Source: Eukaryota sp. TZLM1-RC (lineage: Eukaryota > Metamonada: BaSk clade). Taken from it: 64,000 bases of DNA. The position numbers were made by a program, and so were the translations under genes. The stretch spans positions 3,844,001-3,908,000 of the forward strand of contig JAUPSS010000002.1 in the NCBI GenBank assembly GCA_040285825.1. The letters run 5' to 3'. Below, piece by piece: positions 23,163-32,876 of the stretch. How positions within the stretch are numbered: position 1 is the first letter of the stretch; each line of letters begins with the position of its first letter. The notes under the pieces are model-generated. The model saw nothing but the letters and a program-made list of their open reading frames with translations, had not been told where the DNA came from and made no database searches.

Positions 23163-24100
23163 CCTGACCTGGACTTATGTTTCCAAATTTATTCTCTCAA
23201 TTCAACCTCTTGATCACAGTACAGATATCTATGCTCTTCATTGTGGTAACAAAAGAAATGATGCAATCACATCAGTGTTCTCTATTACACTTAATCCAAT
23301 TCATTTATGATGCTGCAATATGTCGATAAGCTTCAAACGAGTAAAAGACTAAAAGAAGAACCACTTTGCTGCAGCAGACACCATTGACCTGTTTATTGGG
23401 GTTTTTTCTAGGTATACTGGGCCAAACGTCAACTATTTTCACACATCTTGGTTTAGGGACACCCGATTATATTGGACTGATTCTTCTTCTAGGTTTAAAG
23501 TAATTAACTTCAATATTGATAGCTAGAGTTGGGCAAAACTTGACTTGAACACGAAATGAAACAGCTGAAGTGGTGTACCATATATCTGTTAAAGATAAGA
23601 TTTCTATAAGATGTCTTCCAGAACTAAAACATTTTTATTCATCCAACACTTTCAAACAAGAAACAACATATAATGGAACCTACATTTTATCTATATTTTA
23701 AATTAGTTTGATCAACTCAAAATATACTCCAACTGGAGACAGGTAGTCGAGTACTTGTGCACAAGTTAGTTAGTTAGTAGCAACTTGTGTTTTTAGGTCG
23801 AGCTTTGCCCAGCTGTTTTTCAGTCTCTATTCACATTATATGTCCCTTACTAAGGGTTAATTTTCGAAGCATTAGCTTAAATACATGAACAGTAGAAGTA
23901 AGGCTGACCTTTGTTGTTTTGTGTGTGGAAGGGTCGATATCAACTTAATGGAAAATATGTAAAATATTCCTCAATGATACCATTTCATTTCATAAGTTAA
24001 AAAACAATGAAACTCACAGTGTAAATAAATGAAGAGATTTGATTCAATTGAAATGTTTCAAAGTTGGACTTGGGTCATCTTCAAGTTCAAATGGTACTTG
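23163..24100. other. Intergenic region with one candidate MITE, no gene
   Basis: No coding frame is supported between the giant gene's start and element B's LTR. At 23,524-23,816 a stretch begins with GAGTTGGGCAAAACTTGAC and ends with the near-inverse GTCGAGCTTTGCCCAGCTG (15 of 19 matching), enclosing the perfect 14-bp palindrome ACTTGTGCACAAGT at 23,753-23,766. This resembles the ends of a short non-autonomous hAT-type element, but no clear target duplication is visible. Confidence 0.4.
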
Positions 24101-24233
24101 TGTTGTAATGTGGACAATTAGTCTAGTTCATTTACTATCATAGATACTTCACTAGTGATGGCCTTTATAAGGGCCAGTGAAATTCAATAAATTATCTTAC
24201 CTTTTTGCTGTTACCATTATGTCACAGGCATCA
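24101..24233 (+). repeat. 5' LTR of retroelement B
   Basis: Begins TGTTGTAATG and matches 27,453-27,571 with scattered differences. It contains the palindrome TCACTAGTGA, a TATA-like TTTATAAG, and AATAAA about 25 bp further on, so promoter and poly(A) signals are packed into about 130 bp. The end is set at GCATCA by comparison with the solo copy at 27,733-27,843. The presumed Gag ATG (24,219) lies inside it. Confidence 0.7.
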
Positions 24234-25117
24234 TTATTTAATGGCTTGAACGGCCATGATGTTAGCAGTAACATCCCTCCAATCACGGAGAGTATTCCTC
24301 CATCTAAGGAGAGTCCTTCCTCACGAAAGAGTAGTCCTTCCTCGCGGAAGAGTAATCCCCCCCTTGAGGAGACGAGAACTTCACTTGTGAAGAATGCTGC
24401 TCCTGCGGAGAGTAACATAAACGACCACACCTGTGACCCAGATAACATTCTCCCAAATGGGATGAAATTAGCTCTTGGTGCGGGAAACCAACAACTTCCT
24501 TCTAAAAAGACGAAAGGAGATGGAGAGGATACCTCCATGAACCCTCCTCCCTCCCCGTCCAAAGAAGTTCATGAAGACTCGTCTTCTGTTACTGTTATTT
24601 CCTCTCACACGGGAACATTTAACCGAAACAATGGAACTGGGGATGAGGATAGTGATAAACCCCGCACTGACCTAGAAGAATCCTAGAGGAAATCAACAAG
24701 AAAACTATCGATCAATTAATAAACACCTATGGAATTTGGATTGATGAATTGCCTCGAGGTAGTAGAGTCGTTAGCAAATTGGGTGACGCTATATATGCTC
24801 TCGGACAATCTTTCGGGCAGAAATTGAAAAAATTCGAGAACCTGGAATTATCAAATGTGAAAATCTTATTTGGCAACAAACCTTCGTTCAAAAGAGCTAG
24901 CCAGTCAAGAGGTTCCTCAAGAATGCACATTAGAGGTTCTAAGGTTAGCGGTAAACCAAAACATCAACCCAAGCAAATTCTTCCTGGGCAATGGTGTGAC
25001 GTTTGTAATACAGATAGACACGCTGAAGACAAACGCTTTTCAGTAGTAGGTCCGTTTCAACAAAATGAAGCAACTCGTAAAAGAGAATATGCCATTGAGT
25101 TTACCCCCAGCAGATAA
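24219..25117 (+). pseudogene. Element B Gag remnant with broken zinc knuckle
   Basis: From ATG at 24,219 a Ser/Pro-rich N-terminus (MSQASLFNGLNG) runs to TAG at 24,684. The coding sense continues in another frame from about 24,670 through EINKKTIDQLIN to a basic region and a CxxCxxxxH cluster (CDVCNTDRH, about 24,990) that lacks the last Cys of a retroviral CX2CX4HX4C knuckle. Element A has the full knuckle. After the cluster the sequence jumps straight to the RNase H region, so protease and most of reverse transcriptase have been deleted. Confidence 0.6.
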
Positions 25118-27194
25118 CCGTGTCCTCATTAGTTGGGACGCATCAGACATTGCTATTGGCGGCGTCATTTGGGAAGAATATGATTTTTGTGAACACAATG
25201 GCACTCCTCGCATTGACCGCAAGGTCAGACCTATCAGTTTCTTCAGCAAAAATCTCTCCAATTCCCAAAAGAATCGGTCAACAATTCAGAAAGAGCTTTA
25301 CGCCATACTTCTCATCCTAACAGAATCATGCATCGAGAGCTACCTCAAAAGCAGGAAGCTAACGATATTCACAGATTACAGAAACCTCTCATATCTGGTA
25401 ACAGCCCCATATAAAAATCGAATTGTCACATGTTGGTAACCAATACTCAGTGAGTTCGACTTCGAGTTGGTACACACCTCGGGGGAAGACAACTACTGGG
25501 CAGACATGCTATCCAGACAGCTCCCAACGACCGATCCTGTACGCATAAACACAATCAACACAGGCAACACTCATTCATCAGTGAGCGAGATCACCTATGA
25601 ACCGTTTCACCCAATCTATTATATCAGAAACTATAATCCATCAGACGACTCTGCTCTTCCAGACCCAGACGACCTTCGGGATACCCACAAAATCCTCATT
25701 TTAAAAGAGAAATGTGCATCTGCAATCCCCATGTTCGATCCTTGGTTGAGTAGAATTCGTTCAGAGCAAAGACAAGCTGTTGCAGCTCACGAACGTTCAT
25801 TTAATAACTGTTCCGTCAATCATCTTGACCTTTACGTTAGCGAATCAGGCAAGATTATCATCCCGTCATCACTCATCAACGACACGCTCTTGATCATACA
25901 TGGGTATGTATCAGGCGGTCATCCTAGTAGGTCTGAGAGTTTACGCAGGCTATCCTCTAGCGACTACTACTGGCCCAGTATGACTGACGATATGCAGAAC
26001 CATGTGCGTTCTTGTCCATCATGTCAGAAAACGGCACCTGTCCCCGAATCTATCATTTCATCCACCGGATCTCTCTGGGCTGACAAACCCTTTGCGAGAC
26101 TGAACGTGGACACTATTGGTCCACTTTTTCCAGATCAAGAGGCCAATAAGTACATCTTATTATTCGTGGACAGTTTCACTCGGTATACAATACTCGTACC
26201 CCTCAAAGAATTAAATGCACGGCTGACAGCCGACGCTTTGATTTGGAGTGTGTGTGCAATCTTCGGTACACCCTACAGCATTCGCAGTGACAACGGCCCA
26301 GAAATCGCCAACAACGTGTTTAAATCACTCTGCGAATTCTTATCTATCAACGTGACGAACATTATTCCAAATTTCAGTCAATCAAATGGCCTAGTTGAAT
26401 AACGTCATAGAGTCATATTACAAAATTTTAGGAAGCTCCTAATCGATTTTAACGCCTATGACAACTGGTCAGAATACATACCTTTAATTCTTCTTCTTCT
26501 TTTTAATTCTTCTAAGAGCTCTGTCACAGGTTTCAGTCCATTCGAGCTTCTGTTTGGGTCAGACGTCAGTCCCAGAGCTAATCCTTTATCAATTTTCTCC
26601 ACCATCGAAAAGGCTGCCACTGAGGTCCCTTTCAATCTGGATATCCAATCCAAATTCAATCGATTGACAGAACAACGAGAAAAAGCAAAAATCACCCTAA
26701 CATGGAAATCGCTGGAGGAGAAGCCAAGCACGAGTAACCTGCTATTCGAAATTGGATGCTTAATCCTCAAATCATCTAGTAACTCCAAATTACATGAAAA
26801 TTATCTGGGCCCATATCTGGTCATCGACAATCCTAGTAAATCAACTTTATTAATAAAGAATTTAATTACAGGTGTCGACTCTAAGGCTAGCATTTCACAA
26901 TGCAAATTATACCATTCCGATAAGCCCACTGATGACGAGTTTCATCGTATCGTGGCCTCAGGTGATACTGAGGAACATCTTTTATTAGAAGTTCTCAGCC
27001 AGGATGGTAACGAGTGTCAAGTCGTATACGCTGGAGATGTACGAGGCACTGAGCCTGTCGACCACATTATGAATACAAAGGCCTATCAAGCCTTCCTCCA
27101 GACCAACAAGTCACGACCTCCTGTTGGTCAACCTACTCGCAAACAACCAGGTAGAAGAGCCAGAAAAGACCGTCGAAAGGAGGGGAAGAAATAG
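25060..27194 (+). pseudogene. Element B Pol remnant: RNase H, integrase, chromodomain-like tail
   Basis: One frame carries all domains, interrupted by two nonsense codons (TAA at 25,437-25,439 and TAA at 26,400-26,402). RNase H shows Asp (SWDASDIAIGG), Glu (ELYAILL) and Asp (IFTDYRN). Integrase has the HHCC zinc region (HGYVSGGHPS...CPSCQ) and the DDE residues in NVDTIGP, SDNGPEIAN and GLVE; the second stop falls directly after that Glu. The C-terminal end (HLLLEVL...VVYAGD...TEPVDHI) is chromodomain-like. The same domains in element A are intact and about half identical, so B is an older, separate insertion of the same superfamily. Confidence 0.8.
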
Positions 27195-27452
27195 TGTTAG
27201 TCTTTACACTATTCTAGAGTTTAGATAGACTTATTTATTTATTCTTGTATATTAGCTTAATGTTTATTGTTCATTCATGGAGACTTCACTAGTGATGGTA
27301 TTGAAGTTCAGTATAGCTCATTTCCCGTCGTAATGAATTACTCTATCTCTGTTCATATGTCTGACTCTAGCCCACAGGCATCATCTAAGGCTAATTTCCC
27401 TGCAGCTAATTCTTATAGCTCTTGTACGAGATCTAAGAGAGGGAAAAGGTAG
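27195..27452 (+). other. Element B region between pol and 3' LTR
   Basis: Holds a scrambled LTR-like piece (CTTCACTAGTGATGG near 27,283), a frame of about 40 codons ending in a basic KRGKR, and a purine-rich tract (AGAGAGGGAAAAGGTAG) immediately before the 3' LTR. The tract is a good polypurine primer site for plus-strand synthesis and resembles that of element A. Confidence 0.5.
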
Positions 27453-27571
27453 TGTTGTACTGGGGACAATTAGTCTAGTACATTTATTATCATAGAAACT
27501 TCACTAGTGATGGCATTTATAAGGGCCAGTGAAATTCAATAAATTGTTTTACCTTTTTGTTGTTACCATTA
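27453..27571 (+). repeat. 3' LTR of retroelement B, truncated
   Basis: Aligns with 24,101-24,219, with roughly ten substitutions, then diverges abruptly after TTACCATTA, so the last 14 bp including the ATG are missing. The two LTRs differ clearly, meaning the insertion is old. Confidence 0.75.
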
Positions 27572-27732
27572 CTTTAAACTGTGTATATAGTTATTACAAT
27601 CATTGACTTTCTTCATCAACATGTAATAGAAAGATGACATTGAAAAATAACGTGAGTAGGAAGTGGTGCTAGCTGAAGTTATCTGTGGGGTAAAAGGGGT
27701 GTTGAGATAATGATAATTTTATATTTTTTATG

Positions 27733-27843
27733 TGTTGTACTGCGGAAAATTAGTCTACTATATATTTAACTAGTGTTGGCCAGTGAATTGAATAAATACT
27801 TTTATTCTTTACTGTCATAGTTATGTTTAACCTTTCAGCATCA
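27733..27843 (+). repeat. Solo LTR related to element B
   Basis: Begins TGTTGTACTG and shares AATTAGTCTA, the GGCCAGTGAA stretch, the following AATAAA and a terminal GCATCA with the B LTRs, with small deletions. No internal element sequence flanks it. No matching target duplication is obvious. Confidence 0.6.
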
Positions 27844-27984
27844 CATGCTATATGATAGTACTCACTAGCAAGGTTCCTAAGAAGTGTGTGAATTGCAGCT
27901 ACCACAGTCTTCATTATGTAAATGAATACATCAAAAGCACAGATTGGGAGATATTAGTTCCAAGTCATGAACAAAAGGTCGAAG

Positions 27985-28090
27985 TGTAGGTATCTCACTA
28001 GTGAGTACCTTTATATAGAATGACATTTAATAAAATTAACTTTATCTTAACTCTCTTTACATCCAGCTAGCATAATGCCCAACGGCAACA
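27985..28090 (+). repeat. 5' LTR of retroelement A (106 bp)
   Basis: Starts TGTAGG and ends GGCAACA. It is identical at all 106 positions to the reverse complement of 51,478-51,583. The preceding four bases GAAG recur just outside the other LTR as the target duplication. It contains the palindrome CTCACTAGTGAG, a TATA-like TTTATATAGA and AATAAA within about 35 bp. The Gag ATG at 28,075 is inside the LTR, 16 bp before its end. Confidence 0.92.
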
Positions 28091-31000
28091 ATAATTATTG
28101 TGCGTATCAGGCACCATTAACAGCAAACAGCAACAGCGCTGTAGACACCCAAAAGATGTCTGGGGTATGTCAGACATCTGTCAGAGGAGACCCTTCTAAC
28201 CCTCCTCTCAACAACTCATCTTCTTCGAGTTCAATGGCAACTCCAGAAAAGGATTCGAGTTCGGGCGAAAAAGGCCTCACTCCTCCTCAGGTTACGGGTA
28301 CGGGTGTAATCCACCCCACTCTTGCCCCCCCCCCCCCCCAACAAATAGATTCGAGGCTAGACACCTCCACTGCTTCAGGTTCGGGTTTAAGCTTCACCAA
28401 GAATCAAATTTCGGCGCAAAACGTCCAATTAAATCAGCGAGGTAAAGTTACGGCGCAAGGCGCCCAATATGTCCACTCGTCGGCGAATACCGCCCTCGTG
28501 ACGACACCAAAGGTCAATTTCGACCTACCTCCAGCTCCCTCCCAAGAGATACAAGAGTTACTCTTGGCACTCACTATGAGTAAGGAAGAAATGGAAAAGA
28601 AGGAACCAACGGACTTCATAGAGTCCCTGGACGAATCAATGTACCCGCAGTGTGAAAACACTGTCGTCGTACAAACTCTCAATGAGACGACTTCGGGAGC
28701 ACAGGAAATCCCCATACAACCCTCAGTGTTGAAAGAGGCAATTGAGCTTTTAGACAAAGAAAGCCATGAGTTGAGCACACGGCCCGCAGAGCGAAGAATG
28801 AGACTCTCGCCTCCCGACACAGAATACAAAAATATAATGGCAAAACCTCGCACAGAACGTGACGACTTTTTGGGGAATAACGCCACCCTCGATGACAAAG
28901 GATTCAGAATTCGGTGGTTAGAGGTAATGGAAGTTGGTACCGACTTCTCTGGGAAACTAGATAGTCCCGAGAACGTCCGCCTCCTACCTGACTGGTTCAG
29001 AGTTGGTATAGACAAAATTTACGAAGAGCTTAGCGCCCCCCGAGAGGACTATACGGTAGTTAGAGAGGTTCATGAATACTACCCAGTCTCACATAGACCA
29101 AATTACGTTGAAATGAGACCAGCCTCACAACCTTTCAGGCTCATATATGAAGAATTAGGGGTCACTTGTAGACGAGATGATATAAACATGACGACAGCAG
29201 TCATTTCCACATACAGGTCTCCTCCTAATAACAGGAACCTCCAAACAGGCGATTCATGGGTACAGAACAAGGTTTTCACCTTCACCCCCATCATTGGTTT
29301 AGAGAATGCACCCTTCAAGAGTATCAGGCCTTTCCGGCCCTCAATTCAACTAAATTTCCAAGATGAATCGAAATCAGTTAAGGAGCTGCATGTAGACACC
29401 TTACCCCAACCAAACACAGGACCAATAGGGTTAGACGTCCTCACAATCCAACCTGGTGATTCATCACAACCGATGGAAGGAGTTCCACAATCCTCGGTTG
29501 ACACCACACACACAACAGGACAAGGTCTTAGTTTACAAGATCTACAGGCAACTGGATCTCAACAACAACACAGTCAAAACCCACTCGATCCACGCCTCAT
29601 ATTAAATCAAAACTTACAGTCCCATGTTGGTTATCATTACAGAACTAAGGCCATAGAACATGCAACCATACACGAGCCCCCTAGACTCGAATTCCCTGAA
29701 ACTCAGATGAAAATAGTACATTTCCTCATGGAATTCGCCCTCTGGAACACAACTGGTAGAGACGGAGCTCAAAACGTCGATCAAATACAGATCCCACAAT
29801 CCAGCACCCCTCAACAACAAGAACAAATAACGAAGATGATAAACAGTTTAGCTCAGTTGATCTCAGTACAGAGTGGAGACTCAACTCACATTCAGCAACA
29901 AATAGACGATTTACAGTCCAAATTGAATAATAGGGAAACACCAAAATTATACAGAATAGATCAAAGCTTCATAAAAAAGATAGGGGTACCTGTTCACTCT
30001 TATGATCTTTTTAGATCAGTCTTATCAACAGTGAATCCCCAGGGAATCTCAGGTTGCATCCATGCCAGAATTATATCTTTCTGGAAACAACAACAACTCG
30101 TGAGCATGGAACCTACAGATGCCGAAATATTATTACTACTGTGTAGGAGAAACCAGTTCACATCATTACATGATGCAAAATTAGCACTTTTTAAACCTAA
30201 ATTCAACTGGCAAAAGGTAAGTACATCCGCCGACACAGAAAGAGAATACGCGATTTATATGGAAAATTTTGGAGACATCTTAAGGATGTGCACATACATA
30301 TCCGACCCATCGGCCAGAATTGAAGAACTCGAATTTTCAAGAGGGGTATTTACACTCCCAATGTCGACCGTAGCTAACGCCTTCTTAACAGGTCTGGACA
30401 ACTTGGCATCAACGAGCAATTTATTCGAGATTTACGGTAAACAATCTTTTTGGAACGACAAACTAGTCTCGTTCAACGATTTAACCAAAGTGGCCAGAGA
30501 GAAACTTTTGTCTTGGATGCAAGCCGCACCGAACAAGGAAACCATCCAACTACTGAGAAACGGGGCGAACAAACCTAAATTAGAAACAGGAGAATTTCAT
30601 TCGTCAGAAAGGAAAAGGAGAACCGACCCTGAAGACCAACAATTCCCTCAATTGAAAAAAGGTAAACACACCAGAGGGGGACAGAAATTTTGTACCTTTT
30701 GTCAAATCCGAGGTCATATTATAACAGAATGTAGGAACCCAACCTGTAGTCGCTCATTGGTCCCTATGAATCAAAGAAAAGGCGCCGGCTATGGTAGAGG
30801 CCGTGGAAACTTTAGTAGAGGCAGTAGAGGCAATTTTAGAGGCCGAAGTAGAGGCCGTGGTAATTTGTATAGAGGAACTAGGGGCCGAGGTGGCCGTGGT
30901 AATAGAGGTAATACATATCGTGGATATAACGTCCTTAATAACAAGTTTAATAACAAAAACAAATCATCACATGTTACAGCTCCCGAATTGAATCAGATTT

Positions 31001-31467
31001 GTTCTTCTACTCAATCGGACCATTCAGCTCAAACAACCCTCTTAAATCCACTCTCTTTCTTGAACAATGGAAATAGCAACATAAATAATCAGATTAATGT
31101 AATAAATAATACAGAAAGAGATTTATGCAACCGAACAGGTAACACTGCTCCTTGTATAAACCACAACAGATCCCAGCAGCCTCAGTTTTTAGAACTTCAG
31201 GTAAGAATTAACAGTACAGTCATAAAAGGCATGATAGATACAGCTGCATATTGTTCTGTCATTTCCCTAGACCTAGCAAATCTGTGTTCAATGTCCATCA
31301 ATGAAAACGACATCACACAATTCATCCCTGCTAGTAACGTATCGACCAATTCGCTTGGAAGTGCACAAGGCATTTTGACGTTCAATGTTGGTAGCATCGC
31401 GAACCAAGTTTCAATAAATCATACTCTCCCCATAATCCCGGGTTCAAACAAATTTTTATTGGGGTAG
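28075..31467 (+). CDS. gag-pr: Element A Gag and aspartic protease (1,130 aa)
   Basis: ATG at 28,075 opens a long frame to TAG at 31,465-31,467. The N-terminal 500 residues are Ser/Pro/Gln rich with a run of 14 C at 28,325-28,338 coding Pro. A central helical part (about 640-860) is probably capsid. A full CX2CX4HX4C knuckle (CTFCQIRGHIITEC) lies at about residues 873-886, followed by an Arg-Gly box (about 903-955) for RNA binding. The protease has the catalytic triad DTA in GMIDTAAYCSV (about residue 1,053) and ends with FLLG at the stop codon. The flap partner continues in the -1 frame, so protease and reverse transcriptase are joined only by a frameshift. The gene is intact; the half of the element downstream of 31,930 has moved to 51.5-54.4 kb. 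Confidence 0.9.
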   Translation: MPNGNNNYCAYQAPLTANSNSAVDTQKMSGVCQTSVRGDPSNPPLNNSSSSSSMATPEKDSSSGEKGLTPPQVTGTGVIHPTLAPPPPQQIDSRLDTSTASGSGLSFTKNQISAQNVQLNQRGKVTAQGAQYVHSSANTALVTTPKVNFDLPPAPSQEIQELLLALTMSKEEMEKKEPTDFIESLDESMYPQCENTVVVQTLNETTSGAQEIPIQPSVLKEAIELLDKESHELSTRPAERRMRLSPPDTEYKNIMAKPRTERDDFLGNNATLDDKGFRIRWLEVMEVGTDFSGKLDSPENVRLLPDWFRVGIDKIYEELSAPREDYTVVREVHEYYPVSHRPNYVEMRPASQPFRLIYEELGVTCRRDDINMTTAVISTYRSPPNNRNLQTGDSWVQNKVFTFTPIIGLENAPFKSIRPFRPSIQLNFQDESKSVKELHVDTLPQPNTGPIGLDVLTIQPGDSSQPMEGVPQSSVDTTHTTGQGLSLQDLQATGSQQQHSQNPLDPRLILNQNLQSHVGYHYRTKAIEHATIHEPPRLEFPETQMKIVHFLMEFALWNTTGRDGAQNVDQIQIPQSSTPQQQEQITKMINSLAQLISVQSGDSTHIQQQIDDLQSKLNNRETPKLYRIDQSFIKKIGVPVHSYDLFRSVLSTVNPQGISGCIHARIISFWKQQQLVSMEPTDAEILLLLCRRNQFTSLHDAKLALFKPKFNWQKVSTSADTEREYAIYMENFGDILRMCTYISDPSARIEELEFSRGVFTLPMSTVANAFLTGLDNLASTSNLFEIYGKQSFWNDKLVSFNDLTKVAREKLLSWMQAAPNKETIQLLRNGANKPKLETGEFHSSERKRRTDPEDQQFPQLKKGKHTRGGQKFCTFCQIRGHIITECRNPTCSRSLVPMNQRKGAGYGRGRGNFSRGSRGNFRGRSRGRGNLYRGTRGRGGRGNRGNTYRGYNVLNNKFNNKNKSSHVTAPELNQICSSTQSDHSAQTTLLNPLSFLNNGNSNINNQINVINNTERDLCNRTGNTAPCINHNRSQQPQFLELQVRINSTVIKGMIDTAAYCSVISLDLANLCSMSINENDITQFIPASNVSTNSLGSAQGILTFNVGSIANQVSINHTLPIIPGSNKFLLG

Positions 31468-31930
31468 ACATGTTACAACAACTTGGGTTATTGACATCTG
31501 ACCGTTTAGTAATTGTACTAGACGAAGAGCGCCGCACTTTACTAAATGCTGAAACCGAATTTGATAACAAAATTAAAACTCACCAAATCGGTCATGTAGA
31601 ATCTATTCCCAGCAGTGAAGAAGATTTTACCCAGCAATTAGATAGATCTGGATGTGAGATTAAATTAGATGATAGTGAGTATAATAAGAGTTTGTCTGAT
31701 ATATTAGCTCAATACAAGGACGTATTCAGCGAAACGCCCAATAAAGAAGGCATCGATTGTCCACCCATGTCAATCCCCTTTTATAATCCTGACGCTATTG
31801 TACATAAACCAGCAAGGGGTCTCAACCCAAAGAAATTACAAATAGCTAACCAAATTTTTGACGAATTAATCGAAATGGGCTATGCAATTGAATCGAACTA
31901 TAAATTCAGTTCCCCTATTGTATTAGTAAT
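31464..31930 (+). CDS. pol: Element A Pol N-terminal fragment, cut inside reverse transcriptase
   Basis: The -1 frame picks up at GVDMLQQLG, the usual end of a retroviral-type protease, then the connector with YKDVFSETP and the first reverse transcriptase motif, ending at FSSPIVLV. In Ty3/gypsy-type enzymes this motif is followed at once by a basic stretch and a xDFxxxN motif; exactly that sequence (RKPRLTGDFSGKDGVN) starts at 54,436 on the minus strand. The frame here instead runs into hAT sequence. Confidence 0.88.
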
Positions 31931-32771
31931 ATTCACAATCCCTTCTTTTCAGGCAGTCAACAACCAACTGTCCAAAGAACACTTCATCAACTCACTTTGA
32001 AGAAGACTCAAGAGCGGTTGAACACGAAGATGCTGGAAGACATGGCTGCAACGTACTGTTTTGGTGAAGGTCTCCCTCTAACGAAAGTTAGTAGTGGAAC
32101 ATTGCTACAAGACTTGATAGATAAATCAGTTGAGCATTTTAAGTTATATGGACAAGTTTTTCAATTACCTTCTTACACCAAATTACAGTCATCTGTGGGA
32201 CCACGAGTGGTCATTAGTGTAAAAGACGGAATTAAAAAACAACTCACCCAACACAAATTGACAGGATTTTGCCTGGCAATAGATGGTTCTGAAGTAAATG
32301 GCAATTCTTTAATCAATTTTTGTTTGATTGCTCCAGGGAAATCAATTTTCTGGAAAGCTGTCGATGCGGAGACCAATCGAAAGAATGAAACATATCTTAC
32401 CAATTTATTTGAAACCACAATGCAAGAAATCGGCCCTGATTTGGTCAATTGTGTGATAACTGATGCAGCTCCAAATTATCTTAATGCTGCCAATAATTTA
32501 TTCAATATGGTAAAAGTCAAAGGACTCAGGTGTTCAATCAGTTTTTGATGAGTTTCTGAATAAATGTTAGGTTTTGTTATCTTATGGTGAATTGAAAAGT
32601 TACCTTACTTGAAGAGGATTTCGTAAATAGAATGTTCTCTATTAAAATGTACAACATGTTTGTCAAACCAAATAATGATGACTCTACTTTATCAAAAAAA
32701 GATTCTTTAAAGTAAAGTTAAGTAAAGTAAAGTAAAGTGCTTAAAGTACTTTACCACTTTAGTTATCCCTA
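31931..32771 (+). mobile_element. C-terminal half of a hAT transposon (hAT-2)
   Basis: Frame 31,931-32,548 reads HNPFFSGSQQP, then FGEGLPLTKV and the DUF659-type core with an Asp in LAIDGSEV and the VITDAAPN motif, both conserved in hAT transposases. After LRCS the frame breaks; a following GTTTTTGATGAG stretch matches the other hAT copy and marks an internal deletion that removed the rest of the catalytic and dimerisation regions. Subterminal AAAGT repeats (32,710-32,755) and the terminal repeat CCACTTTAGTTATCCCTA end the element at 32,771. The N-terminal half and other terminal repeat are at 54,437-55,058 on the minus strand. Confidence 0.82.
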
Positions 32772-32825
32772 AAAAAAAGTATCAAGGAGAAAATCTTCCA
32801 CTTCTCAAAAACTCAAACCCTATAA
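32772..32825 (+). pseudogene. Displaced C-terminal tail of a Fanzor gene
   Basis: Directly after the hAT end, AAAAAGTATCAAGG codes for SIKEKIFHFSKTQTL and a TAA. It matches KNDIKEKIVHLTENQSL at the end of the Fanzor copy at 43,441-43,946 in both DNA and protein. The main body of this gene is at 55,067-56,400 on the minus strand and stops at the corresponding residue. It is therefore the missing end of that gene, separated by the hAT insertion and the inversion. Confidence 0.8.
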
Positions 32826-32876
32826 ATTGGTGCAAAAAGGACACTTATTTCATTGTTATAGACATCATCTGTTTCA

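Noticed and set aside
25437-26402. Reassigned stop codons (TAA as sense)
   Set aside because: Only decayed mobile elements have internal stops; intact host genes end in TAA, TAG or TGA, so the standard code holds.
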